Below are positions 21,988 to 30,306 of a stretch of 44,287 nucleotides of DNA, one piece after another (the first letter of the stretch is position 1; each line of letters opens with the position of its first letter). The translations under genes and the position numbers were made by a program. The notes beneath the pieces were generated by a model. It was not told the origin of the DNA. It searched no databases and saw only the letters and a program-made list of their open reading frames with translations. Source of the stretch: Gemmatimonadota bacterium (lineage in GTDB: Bacteria; Gemmatimonadota; Gemmatimonadetes; Longimicrobiales; Gaopeijiaceae); assembly GCA_009838975.1 (NCBI GenBank), contig VXQO01000148.1, positions 1-44,287 of the forward strand, written 5' to 3'.

Positions 21988-22971
21988 ATGAAAGAGCGGC
22001 GCAGCCTGGCCTTCGTGGCGGCGCTAATCCTGGCGATGGCCTGCGGCCGAGCCGGTGAGGAGGATGGTCGCGCCACCGATCCGGCTGCCGAAGCGTCGCC
22101 TGGCGCCCCGGCACTCCAACCGGGCTCCGGCCAATTCACCTTCCACGACTCCCGCGGCAACGCCGACCGTCCGATCACCGTGCGCTACCACATGCCCGAG
22201 GGCTACGCGCCCGAGACACCCATCGTCTTCGTGATGCACGGCGCGTCCCGAACCGGTCAGCGCTACTTCAACGACTGGGAACCACACGCCATCGTCCACG
22301 GCTTCCTCCTCGTCGTACCCGAGTTCGACGCCGACAACTACCCGGGCAGCCGGTGGTACAACCTGGGCAACGTGTTCCCGGACCCGGACTCCGACCCGCT
22401 CGACGCCAGCGCCAACGCCGGCTCGGGCTCGGCAGCCGCCACCCCCCACAACCCCGAGTCCGCCTGGACCTTCACCGCGATCGAACACCTCTTCGACGCC
22501 GTCCGCACCGCCGCGGGCAGCTCCCGCACGACCTTCCGCATCTTCGGCCACTCCGCCGGCAGCCAGTTCGTGCATCGCCTCCTGATGACCCGTCCGGACG
22601 CGCCGGTGGAACGGGCCGTCGCCGCCAACGCCGGATGGTACACCCTGCCCGACGACGACACGGCATGGCCCTACGGCCTGGGCGGCTCGGGTTTCGAGGT
22701 CGCCGGGCTCACCGAGTTCCTGCAACTCCCCGTCACGGTCCTGCTGGGCGATGCCGACACCGTGACCACCGCCAGCAACCTGCGCAGGACTCCCGAGGCA
22801 ATGCTTCAGGGGCCCCACCGCTTCACCCGCGGCCATACATTCCATGCCACCGCCCGGTCGGCAGCCGAGTCGCTCGGCGTCCCCTTCGGCTGGGTCCTTG
22901 ACACCGTCCCCGGCGCCGGCCACAGCAATGCGCTCATGGCCTCGCGCGCCGCCGAAATCCTCGCACGCTGA
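21988..22971 (+). CDS. Alpha/beta-hydrolase lipoprotein (PHB-depolymerase/LpqC-like)
   Basis: A 327-residue esterase-like protein. The ATG at 21988 is preferred to those at 21970 and 21982 because GAGGAGG ends 6 nt before it. The N-terminus MKERRSLAFVAALILAMACG is a signal peptide with a possible lipobox. The oxyanion region is PIVFVMHGASRTGQRYFNDW. The nucleophile elbow is FGHSAGSQF (Ser), the acid is probably in VLLGDADTVTT, and the His is in VPGAGHSNALM. This is the pattern of the PHB-depolymerase/feruloyl-esterase-like branch. It starts 37 nt after the amidohydrolase fusion on the same strand, so co-transcription is likely. Natural ester substrate unknown. Confidence 0.88.
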   Translation: MKERRSLAFVAALILAMACGRAGEEDGRATDPAAEASPGAPALQPGSGQFTFHDSRGNADRPITVRYHMPEGYAPETPIVFVMHGASRTGQRYFNDWEPHAIVHGFLLVVPEFDADNYPGSRWYNLGNVFPDPDSDPLDASANAGSGSAAATPHNPESAWTFTAIEHLFDAVRTAAGSSRTTFRIFGHSAGSQFVHRLLMTRPDAPVERAVAANAGWYTLPDDDTAWPYGLGGSGFEVAGLTEFLQLPVTVLLGDADTVTTASNLRRTPEAMLQGPHRFTRGHTFHATARSAAESLGVPFGWVLDTVPGAGHSNALMASRAAEILAR

Positions 22972-23041
22972 CATACTCCCGCTGACCTCAACACACCGAC
23001 AGGCACTCAACCCCGCTCATACGCAACACCGGAAACGCACC

Positions 23042-25501
23042 ATGAATCGCAAGCCGACCATCGCCTTTCTCGCCGCCCTCTCCTCTCTCGCCGCCCTCGC
23101 CTGGGCCGCTCCGCCGCTCGCCGCGCAGTCCGGCTCCTTCGGCAATTCCATGATCATCAACGGCGACGAACTCCTCATCGCCGAGCCGACGACCAGCTTC
23201 CGACCCGGATCCGTGTACATCTACGCGAATGCCGGCGGCGGATGGCGCGAATCCACCGTGCTCCGCGCCCCCGAATCCGAGCGCGCGGACGGCTTCGGCA
23301 CCATGCTCGCCAGGACGGGCAACACCCTCTTCATCGGCCAACGCGGCGGTCCGATCCACGTCTTCGAGCGCACGGACGGCGGCCCGTGGGCGGCCACCGG
23401 CACGATCGAGGGTGACGACATCGCCGGCGCATCCCCATCGTGCCGCTACGACGGCTACTGCGGCAACGACTTCGGCGTGACCATCGCCGCGCACGAGGAT
23501 TGGCTGTTCGTGGGCGCGCCCGGAGCCGCTCCGGCCCCCCGCCGCCGCGGAGGCGAGCAGGAGGCCGAGCCACAGGGGGCCGTCTACACGTACCAGCGCG
23601 GCGACGACGGCCAGTGGACCCGGCGCGGGCAGCTTCAACCCGCAGACGGGGCAGAAGGAGACCGTTTCGGGGCCGCGATCCTGTTCACACCCCACGGCGC
23701 CCTGATCGGCGCTCCCCAGTGGAACGCCGGCGGCGACGACGGCGAACGAGCCGGCCGCGTCTATCATTACCGCATGGTTGACGGGGGTTGGGATGAGGGC
23801 GGCGTCCTCGAATCGGCTGCCGAATCGAATGCCAACTTCGGGTCGGCCCTGGCGGCTGCGGGGGACAGGGTCCTGATCGGGGCGCCGGGGACGGACGACA
23901 GCCGTGGCGCGGTCTACACGCATTCATGGAGCGCCGACCTCGCCCGGTGGGTCCCCGCCGAGGGACGGCTCGCGTTCTCGGGCGGCGAGAGCGGTGACCG
24001 CTTCGGCGAGGCAGTGGCCTTCGCCGGCGACGATGTCTGGGTCGGCGCCCCCACCACCCGCGGCTACGAACTCGGCTCGGCCTTCGTATTCGAGGCCGCG
24101 GCAGACGGATCGCTGCCCGCCGAGGCGCGCCGCATCCAGCTTCCCCAGGAGGAGACGGTCGAGAGCGACCGGTTCGGCGGCCTGATCGTGGCCGGCGCGG
24201 GTGTGGTGGCGGTCGGTGCGCCCGGGATGCACCACCAGGCCGGCTCGGTCCACGTGTTTGAACGCGGTGATGGCGGCTGGGGGGAAGGGGAGATGCTCGT
24301 GAGCGCACCCGACATGCTCGCAGCCCTGGTGGGTGAGGAGCGCCGGTGCATCGAGGGGAAGGTCGGTCCCTTCGATTGCGACGAGGTCGAACTGCTGGCA
24401 TACGTGCCACCCTCGCTCCTGCGGGCCGAGGAGCGCGCCCGCGGAGTGCGCGCCAACGACAACTGGGGCTGGACCGACCCCATGAGCGGGCGCGAATACG
24501 CGCTGGTCGGGCGCAACGACGGCACCTCGTTCGTCGACATCACCGATCCCACCAACCCCATGCTGGTCGGCGACCTGCCCAAGCCGTGGGGCACCCCGCC
24601 GTCCCAACTCTGGCGCGACATCAAGACGTACAGGGACCACGCCTTCGTCGTCGCCGACGGTGCGGGCGAGCACGGCATGCAGGTCTTCGACCTCACCCGC
24701 CTCCGCGACATCTCCGTGGACGAGATGCCCGCGCTCTTCGAGCCTGACTTCCACTACACCCGCATCGGCAGCTCGCACAACATCGCGATCAACGAGGAGA
24801 CCGGGATCGCGTACACCATCGGGGGCGGAGGCGCAGGCGACACCTGCGGCGGCGGCCTCCACATGATCGACATCGACGATCCCAAAAACCCCGAGTTCGT
24901 TGGCTGCGCCCCCACCGGCGGCACCCACGACACCCAGTGCGTCATCTACCAGGGCCCCGACGAGGACTACCAGGGGCGGGAACTGTGCTTCAATTCGAAC
25001 GGCCGCACCTTCCAGATCCAGGACGTCACCGACAAGGACAATCCGGTCGTCGTCGCGGCCCCGTCCTCGCCGAACCCGGCGTATATCCATCAGGGCTGGC
25101 TCACCGAAGACCACCGCTACTTCTACCAGGACGACGAGTCGGACGTCATCGCCGGAAACGTCGAGACCACCCGCACCCTGATCTGGGACGTCAGCGACCT
25201 CGAGGACCCCGTGCTGGTCAGGGAGTTCATGGGCTCAATGCCCGCGAGCGCCCACAACCTCTACATCCGCGACGACCTGATGTACCAGGCCAACTACCTC
25301 TACGGCCTGCACGTTCTCGACGTCTCCGACCCGGAGAACCCGCGCGAGGTCGGGTACTTCGACACGGCGCCCTACAAGGAAGGTCCCGGGTTCGGCGGCG
25401 CGTGGAGCAACTACCCGTTTTTCCCGAGCGGCACGGTGATCGTGACCAGCATGCAGGAGGGACTGTTCATCCTGAAGAAGAGGGTGCGGCCTGTGAGCTG
25501 A
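23042..25501 (+). CDS. Secreted FG-GAP plus choice-of-anchor B (LVIVD) protein
   Basis: An 819-residue secreted protein. A Sec signal peptide covers about residues 1-29 (ending LAAQ). The first half repeats FG-GAP/integrin-like strands: DGFGTMLARTGNTLFIGQRG, NDFGVTIAAHEDWLFVGAPG, DRFGAAILFTPHGALIGAPQ and DRFGEAVAFAGDDVWVGAPT. The second half is the choice-of-anchor B domain with LVIVD-type units: EYALVGRNDGTSFVDITDPT, HGMQVFDLTRLRDIS, GLHMIDIDDPKNPEFVGC, RTLIWDVSDLEDPVLVREF and GLHVLDVSDPENPREVGYF. Several Cys residues may form disulfides. It is probably a surface or periplasmic binding/adhesion protein. Upstream sequence in the same frame lacks a signal; the ATG at 23042 fits best. Confidence 0.9.
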   Translation: MNRKPTIAFLAALSSLAALAWAAPPLAAQSGSFGNSMIINGDELLIAEPTTSFRPGSVYIYANAGGGWRESTVLRAPESERADGFGTMLARTGNTLFIGQRGGPIHVFERTDGGPWAATGTIEGDDIAGASPSCRYDGYCGNDFGVTIAAHEDWLFVGAPGAAPAPRRRGGEQEAEPQGAVYTYQRGDDGQWTRRGQLQPADGAEGDRFGAAILFTPHGALIGAPQWNAGGDDGERAGRVYHYRMVDGGWDEGGVLESAAESNANFGSALAAAGDRVLIGAPGTDDSRGAVYTHSWSADLARWVPAEGRLAFSGGESGDRFGEAVAFAGDDVWVGAPTTRGYELGSAFVFEAAADGSLPAEARRIQLPQEETVESDRFGGLIVAGAGVVAVGAPGMHHQAGSVHVFERGDGGWGEGEMLVSAPDMLAALVGEERRCIEGKVGPFDCDEVELLAYVPPSLLRAEERARGVRANDNWGWTDPMSGREYALVGRNDGTSFVDITDPTNPMLVGDLPKPWGTPPSQLWRDIKTYRDHAFVVADGAGEHGMQVFDLTRLRDISVDEMPALFEPDFHYTRIGSSHNIAINEETGIAYTIGGGGAGDTCGGGLHMIDIDDPKNPEFVGCAPTGGTHDTQCVIYQGPDEDYQGRELCFNSNGRTFQIQDVTDKDNPVVVAAPSSPNPAYIHQGWLTEDHRYFYQDDESDVIAGNVETTRTLIWDVSDLEDPVLVREFMGSMPASAHNLYIRDDLMYQANYLYGLHVLDVSDPENPREVGYFDTAPYKEGPGFGGAWSNYPFFPSGTVIVTSMQEGLFILKKRVRPVS

Positions 25502-25522
25502 GGACGTGGCACCGCCCATTCC

Positions 25523-25566
25523 GGGATCCGTCCGCCACTCTTTCCCTGAAGTGGCGGACGGATCCC
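25523..25566. terminator. Perfect 17-bp bidirectional hairpin
   Basis: GGGATCCGTCCGCCACT and its exact complement AGTGGCGGACGGATCCC are separated by a 10-nt loop, between the convergent choice-of-anchor and M14 genes. A pyrimidine-rich, T-containing stretch follows on the plus strand (tcctttcttct). It is a strong bidirectional terminator candidate. Confidence 0.8.
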
Positions 25567-25590
25567 CGTCCGGTCGCTCGGTCCTTTCTT

Positions 25591-28197
25591 CTACCGCCCC
25601 GGTCCCAGCAGGACCGCGTTCATGAACAGCAGTTGCGTCGCTTCGGCGTAAGCCCGGTAGTTGGGGTCTTCCGCAAACGCCACCAGCTGGCCCCTTCCGA
25701 CGGGTTGATGGATGAGGAAGGCCTTGCTGGCCAGCTGCGGCCGGGACTCCTCCCACACGATTCCGCCGAGCACCAGGTCGTCGAGCTCGGCGTAGCGGCC
25801 GACATTCGTACCCTGGTCCAGGGTGATGGGCCGGAACACGCGCGAGCCCTCGACCAGAACGCCGATCTCGCCATCGGTGCCTGCAGCCAGCCAATGCTCC
25901 ATGTCGAGCGTTGTACGCAGGATGGCTCCAGGCACGCCCTCCGGCGATTCGTCGGCGGGGGAAATCGCGTCCAGGTATTCGATGGGCTGGTCCGGGGTGC
26001 CGGGATCGGGCGGATCATCGCCTTCGGTCCGCCCGCCACGGCGCTCCGTCTCGGTGGCGAGGAGCCCTGCCCGCGAGGCCCAGCGCGACGACTCGGCCAT
26101 CGTGATCACGGTGCCGCCGTCCCGCATCCAGGTCCGCAGACGATCCAGGAGCCCGTCCCCGACCGTGCTGCCGTAGTTGCCGCTCGGAAAGACGATCACG
26201 TCGTAGTCGTCCAGCCGTGCGCGACCCAGGCTTGATGCGCGCACCGCCGTCGTGCGCTGCCCGTATCGCCGCTCGAGGACGTAACGGGCCCAGCCCACGG
26301 AATAGCTCTGACCCGGGGCGTCGTAGACGAGCAACACCCGGGGCTTGCGCAACGCTCTCACCCGCCCGCTGCCCAGCGACATGCCCTCGCGCACGTATGC
26401 GTCATCGATCGCCACGACTTCGGCCCGGTGCCGAGCCGCGATATCCGCCAGGCGCTGCCGCAGGTCCGGCCCGTTCTCGGCCACGCGGACGATCGCCGTA
26501 CCGGTCCCGTACCGGCGGCTGTCCAGCGTGAACTCCGCGCCCGCGGCCCGGACGCGAATGCCCTCCCGCAGCGCCTCGACAACCGCCGCCGCCGCGTTCG
26601 TGCCCCAGGGGATGAGGTAGCCGACGACGGCCTCGGGCAGCGCAGGCGGCGCCTCCAGCGTAGCCACGCCGGTCACCGGCTGCCCGCGCGCCCCGGTCGC
26701 GTCGGTCTCGATCGCCTCCACGTCCCAGAGCAGCGACTGGCTCCACGCCGTCAGGTCGTAGATCTCGTCCGGCTGGCGGTTCGCGCGGCGCTCGATCTGC
26801 CGCCGCACGAAGTCCTCCGCCATGGGCACGTGGGGGTCGAGCAGGTTGTGGATGAAGCCGTGCGCGGGCTGGTCCAGCGGCACGATGAAGCTGGAGCCGG
26901 CGGACAGCGTGCGGTCCCCGACCGTCACGGGCCCCGATGCGCGGAACACCTCGACCCCGTTTTCCACCAGCATCATGGCGAGGCGCTCCGCCATACCCGG
27001 GTCGTGCGCCGAGTGGAGCACGATCTCCGCCGGGCCGCTTTGCCCCGCGGCCACGCCCTCACGCCGGAACGCGAGGTAGTCGCGCAGGATCCTCTCGCGG
27101 TTCCGGGCGGCGGTCAGCGCCGTCTCGATCGCCGCCGTGAAATGGTGCAGCACGCCGTCGCCGTAGGTGAGCAGGTCCCCGTCCGACTGCCGCAGCCGCA
27201 AAGCCCGGGCGCTTGCCTGCTCGTAGGTCATGCCGAGCGCGCCGTACCCCATCGGCCACATGTCTACGTAGCCCGGGTAGAAGAGGTCGTAGACCTCCCG
27301 GTTGAAGTACGCGAAGCCGCGCTCGTCGAAGCGCGCCGCAGTCGCCGAACCGAACACGTCCATGAGCGCGATCTGCCGCTCCCCGTACCAGGGGTTGGAC
27401 GGCGGTGCCGTGGGCGGAAAGAAGTAGGTGGCGTCCCCGCCCATCTCGTGCAGGTCCGCGACGATCTGCGGCCGGAACTCAAGGAGCACGTCCACCTTCC
27501 CCCGCGTCTCGGGCTGGCTCTGGATGAAGAGGTCCCGGTTCAGGTCGAACAGGTAGTGATTGCCCCGTCCGCCCGGCCACGGTTCGTCGTGTTCCGCGGA
27601 CGCCGCCTCCTCGTTCGGCCACCGGGCCTGGGCGACCTGGTTCTGGTACACGAAGCGGTTCCGGCCGTCCGGGTTCTCAAGGGGGTCGATGAGGACGAGC
27701 GATTCCGACAGGATGAGATCGACGTCCGTGTCCCCGGTGGCCGCGAGCAGATGATAGGCCTCCGCCATGGCCGCGCCGGCCGGACTGATCTCGTTGCCGT
27801 GGATCGAGTGCATGAGCGCCGTGACGACGGGGAGTTCGGCGACCAGTGACTCCGCCTCGTCGTCGGACAGCATGCGGGGGTCGGCGAGACGCGCGAGATC
27901 CGCCTTGACGTCGTCCAGCCTCGCCATGCGCTCCGGCGAACCGATCACGAGGACGACGAGCGGGCGACCCTCCCAGCTCTCCGCGTAGCGGATGAGGTGG
28001 GTGCGTTCCGGCGCGGCGGCGGCCAGTGCCTCGATGTACCGGATCACATCGGCCGGCGGTGTGATGACCTCCCTGAAATCGTGGCCCGCCACCTCCTCCA
28101 GCGTGGGAATGTCGGGGTCGTAGCGGGTGCCCGGCGCGAGTTCCTGCACCTGGGGGGACACCTGGATGACTGTGGCGAGCGCGAGCGCAGATAACAC
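25591..28197 (-). CDS. M14-family zinc carboxypeptidase, large secreted type
   Basis: An 868-residue peptidase. The start is GTG at 28197 with GAGG 4 nt upstream; an in-frame stop lies not far above, and the N-terminus LSALALATVIQV is a short, marginal signal peptide. The M14 zinc ligands are H133 and E136 (SIHGNE) and H250 (ADLHEMGG). Substrate-binding NPDGRNR (175-181) and DLNRD (218-222) are conserved. The catalytic Glu is not certain by eye. The C-terminal half contains a glutamine-amidotransferase-like segment (RVLLVYDAPGQSYSVGWARY, DDYDVIVFPSGNYG, GGTVITMAESSRWA), the architecture common to large M14 proteins in this kind of genome. It would remove C-terminal residues from peptides outside the cytoplasm. 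Confidence 0.92.
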   Translation of the reverse strand: MLSALALATVIQVSPQVQELAPGTRYDPDIPTLEEVAGHDFREVITPPADVIRYIEALAAAAPERTHLIRYAESWEGRPLVVLVIGSPERMARLDDVKADLARLADPRMLSDDEAESLVAELPVVTALMHSIHGNEISPAGAAMAEAYHLLAATGDTDVDLILSESLVLIDPLENPDGRNRFVYQNQVAQARWPNEEAASAEHDEPWPGGRGNHYLFDLNRDLFIQSQPETRGKVDVLLEFRPQIVADLHEMGGDATYFFPPTAPPSNPWYGERQIALMDVFGSATAARFDERGFAYFNREVYDLFYPGYVDMWPMGYGALGMTYEQASARALRLRQSDGDLLTYGDGVLHHFTAAIETALTAARNRERILRDYLAFRREGVAAGQSGPAEIVLHSAHDPGMAERLAMMLVENGVEVFRASGPVTVGDRTLSAGSSFIVPLDQPAHGFIHNLLDPHVPMAEDFVRRQIERRANRQPDEIYDLTAWSQSLLWDVEAIETDATGARGQPVTGVATLEAPPALPEAVVGYLIPWGTNAAAAVVEALREGIRVRAAGAEFTLDSRRYGTGTAIVRVAENGPDLRQRLADIAARHRAEVVAIDDAYVREGMSLGSGRVRALRKPRVLLVYDAPGQSYSVGWARYVLERRYGQRTTAVRASSLGRARLDDYDVIVFPSGNYGSTVGDGLLDRLRTWMRDGGTVITMAESSRWASRAGLLATETERRGGRTEGDDPPDPGTPDQPIEYLDAISPADESPEGVPGAILRTTLDMEHWLAAGTDGEIGVLVEGSRVFRPITLDQGTNVGRYAELDDLVLGGIVWEESRPQLASKAFLIHQPVGRGQLVAFAEDPNYRAYAEATQLLFMNAVLLGPGR

Positions 28198-28408
28198 GGG
28201 ACCTCTTCCGGTTGGAGGATGGGATGAACGGTGGCTTTACTATTGCACGATCCAACCGAGGTTGCACGGTCGGCCGGTGGGATCCCGGGAACCTGCTGCA
28301 GTCACTCCGGTAGTAATCCGATCGAATGTCGGGACGGACCCTTTGTCGCCGGCTAGGCGCCCGAGCTTCTCCGCATGGGGCTGATTCTGCCCGGCTGACC
28401 AACCCGCG

Positions 28409-29533
28409 CTACGCCGTCTCCTTCAGCACCTCCACGAACTCGTCGACCTCATCCAGGGTGTTGTAGAAGTGCGGACTTGCGCGCACCACTCCGGGGCGGT
28501 TGTCGACGATGATCCCCCGCCCGGCGAGATGCGCAACCGCATCGCCGGGCTTCCGGTGGCGTACCAGAACGATCGCCGAACGCGTCTCCCGCCGGTCGCT
28601 CACACGAAGCGAAAACCCCGCGGCGCCACACCCCTCCACGAGCCGCTCCGTGAGTGCCACGTTCTGCGCGCGAATCGCCGCCATCCCGACCTCGTCCACG
28701 ATCTCCTGCCCCCCCAACGCGGTATGCACGGTGGCAAGCGCGGGAGTGCCCAGTTCGAAGCGCCGCGCGTCCCGGTGGTAGCGGAAATCGCCGGGATTGA
28801 ACTGGAACTGATCCTCGGTGGCGAACCAGCTGGTCATGGTGGGTTCGAGTTCTCGAATGAGGGTGTCGCGGACGTAGAGGTAGGCCAGGCCGGGCCCGCC
28901 GCAGAGCCACTTGAGCGGCCCCGAGGTATAGAAGTCGACGCCTGCCGCGGGAAGGTCGATCGGCACCTGGCCGCCCCCCTGGTAGCCGTCGATCAAGCTG
29001 TACGCGCCAGCGCCCCGCGCGATGTCGGCGATAGCCTCCAGATCCTGGATCGCCCCGGTCGTGAAGAAGACGTGGCTGGTCGCGATCGCCAGCGTCCGAT
29101 CGTTCACCGCTTCGGCGAACTGCTGCGGGTCGATGTGGATGCCGTCGGCGCTCTTCAGCACCACCATCTCCGCATCGGGCCGTACCTTCCACTGGTACAG
29201 CAGCGTGGGGAAGTCCAACTCGGTCGTGACAATGCGGTTGCGCTTGCCCCAGTCCAGGCTGGACGAAACCGCCGCCAGGCACGCGGAGGTCGAGGGCATG
29301 AGCGCGATGGTCCCGGATGGCGCGCCGAACAGCGGCTCCACGCGGCCGCGCAGTTCGCCCAGCGCGCTCCACCAGTGTTCGTACCAGGCCGAGGCCCCGA
29401 AATCATGCCACTTGGCAACGAAGTCCCCGAGTCGGTCCTCCGACCGTTTGGAGAGTGCTCCCAGGGAACACGAATTGAGATAGTTGCGGCGCGCGAGGAT
29501 CGGGAACTCGTCGCGGATCCGGTCGAGGTTCAT
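28409..29533 (-). CDS. Class V aminotransferase-like PLP enzyme, cytoplasmic
   Basis: A 374-residue fold-type I PLP enzyme without a signal peptide. It opens MNLDRIRDEFPILARRNYLN, as in kynureninase- and cysteine-desulfurase-like proteins. PLP contacts are visible: MPSTSACLAAVSS, TSHVFFTTGAIQDLEAI, SLIDGYQGGGQVPIDL, and the Schiff-base Lys in TSGPLKWLCGGPG at about residue 207. The C-terminus VRASPHFYNTLDEVDEFVEV is shared with the exported class V protein encoded at 11524-12816. The exact reaction (desulfurase, lyase, epimerase) is not determined by sequence. No clear ribosome site precedes the ATG. The M14 gene lies upstream on the same strand in genome order but across a 211-nt gap. Confidence 0.88.
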   Translation of the reverse strand: MNLDRIRDEFPILARRNYLNSCSLGALSKRSEDRLGDFVAKWHDFGASAWYEHWWSALGELRGRVEPLFGAPSGTIALMPSTSACLAAVSSSLDWGKRNRIVTTELDFPTLLYQWKVRPDAEMVVLKSADGIHIDPQQFAEAVNDRTLAIATSHVFFTTGAIQDLEAIADIARGAGAYSLIDGYQGGGQVPIDLPAAGVDFYTSGPLKWLCGGPGLAYLYVRDTLIRELEPTMTSWFATEDQFQFNPGDFRYHRDARRFELGTPALATVHTALGGQEIVDEVGMAAIRAQNVALTERLVEGCGAAGFSLRVSDRRETRSAIVLVRHRKPGDAVAHLAGRGIIVDNRPGVVRASPHFYNTLDEVDEFVEVLKETA

Positions 29534-29763
29534 TGCAGGAGGTGGTATTGGACGTGTCGTCGGGGCGTGGCCGGCAGCGGAAGGATAGCACTCACGCCCC
29601 TGCGGCGCCCGCTTTCGCGGGACTCGCCCATCCGAACATCGATCTGTCCCATCGAACCATGGGCTTCGTTCGGCCTGGATGCGATCTTCCTTCCTCCCCT
29701 TGCCAGCGAGGGGTGTCGGAGACTACAAATGATGACAATTGGTTGGAGAGAGGAGTAGCGGGC

Positions 29764-30288
29764 GTGCCTACCACCCAGTGGATCGGATTCGCTGCCGAAA
29801 TGGTGGTGCTGACCGGCGGCTTGACCGCCATCAGCGTCTGGATGGGCAAGCGACTCGACGACTTTCGGCGCTCCATGGACCGGCGCTTCGGTGAAGTGCG
29901 GGACGAGATCAAGCAAGTGCGCGGTGAGATGCGCTCCGAGATCGGGCTGCTGCGCGATGAGACGCGCTCCGAGATCGGGCTGCTGCGCGGTGAGATGCGC
30001 TCCGAGATCGGGCTGGTGCGCGATGAGAGCCGGGAAGCTCACGCCGCGATCGGGCAGAACATTCGGGACGTTGAACAGCGGATCGGATACCGTTTCGACG
30101 ACATGGGGAAGCGCTTCGATGACGTGGCAGCACGCTTCAATGACATGGGGAAGCGCTTCGATGACGTGAAGGATGTCATGTCGGCACGGGTCGAAGATGT
30201 CAGAGACGTGACAGCCGCCCGGATCGATGACCTCAAGGATGTCACGGCAAGCCGGATCGACGACCTGAAAAAGCTGCTGGCCAACTGA
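29764..30288 (+). CDS. Membrane-anchored coiled-coil protein with 11- and 14-residue repeats
   Basis: A 174-residue protein starting at GTG 29764 with GGAG 8 nt upstream; the longer open frame before it lacks protein-like sequence. Residues 1-30 include one membrane segment (WIGFAAEMVVLTGGLTAISVW). The rest is a continuous charged coiled coil. Three full 11-residue repeats (LRGEMRSEIGL and variants) are encoded by 33-bp DNA repeats at 29918-30016; then RFDDMGKRFDDVAA and RFNDMGKRFDDVKD form a 14-residue repeat; and ARVEDVRDVTA, ARIDDLKDVTA and SRIDDLKKLLA repeat with period 11 again. An 11-residue period favours right-handed coiled coils. I do not recognise a named family; a membrane-tethered spacer or scaffold is inferred. 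Confidence 0.75.
   Translation: MPTTQWIGFAAEMVVLTGGLTAISVWMGKRLDDFRRSMDRRFGEVRDEIKQVRGEMRSEIGLLRDETRSEIGLLRGEMRSEIGLVRDESREAHAAIGQNIRDVEQRIGYRFDDMGKRFDDVAARFNDMGKRFDDVKDVMSARVEDVRDVTAARIDDLKDVTASRIDDLKKLLAN
29918..30028 (+). repeat. 33-bp tandem repeat inside the coiled-coil gene
   Basis: Three full units (29918-29950, 29951-29983, 29984-30016) and a partial fourth of about 12 nt match with few substitutions, mostly gcgGtgag/gcgAtgag alternation. Every unit is in frame. High DNA identity suggests recent expansion by slippage or recombination. Confidence 0.9.
30091..30174 (+). repeat. 42-bp direct repeat inside the coiled-coil gene
   Basis: Two adjacent 42-bp units (30091-30132 and 30133-30174) encode RFDDMGKRFDDVAA and RFNDMGKRFDDVKD. 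They share long identical DNA runs, such as gacatggggaagcgcttcga. They lie in frame and downstream of the 33-bp array. Confidence 0.85.
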
Positions 30289-30306
30289 TCCCGGGCCCTC
30301 GGACCC

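Noticed and set aside
26428..27849. 473-codon plus-strand ORF
   Set aside because: Antisense to the M14 peptidase, whose motifs are clear.
29533..29763. N-terminal 77 codons before the coiled-coil protein
   Set aside because: Although AGGAGG lies nearby, the residues are unstructured and without a recognisable pattern; the GTG at 29764 with GGAG starts just before the membrane helix.
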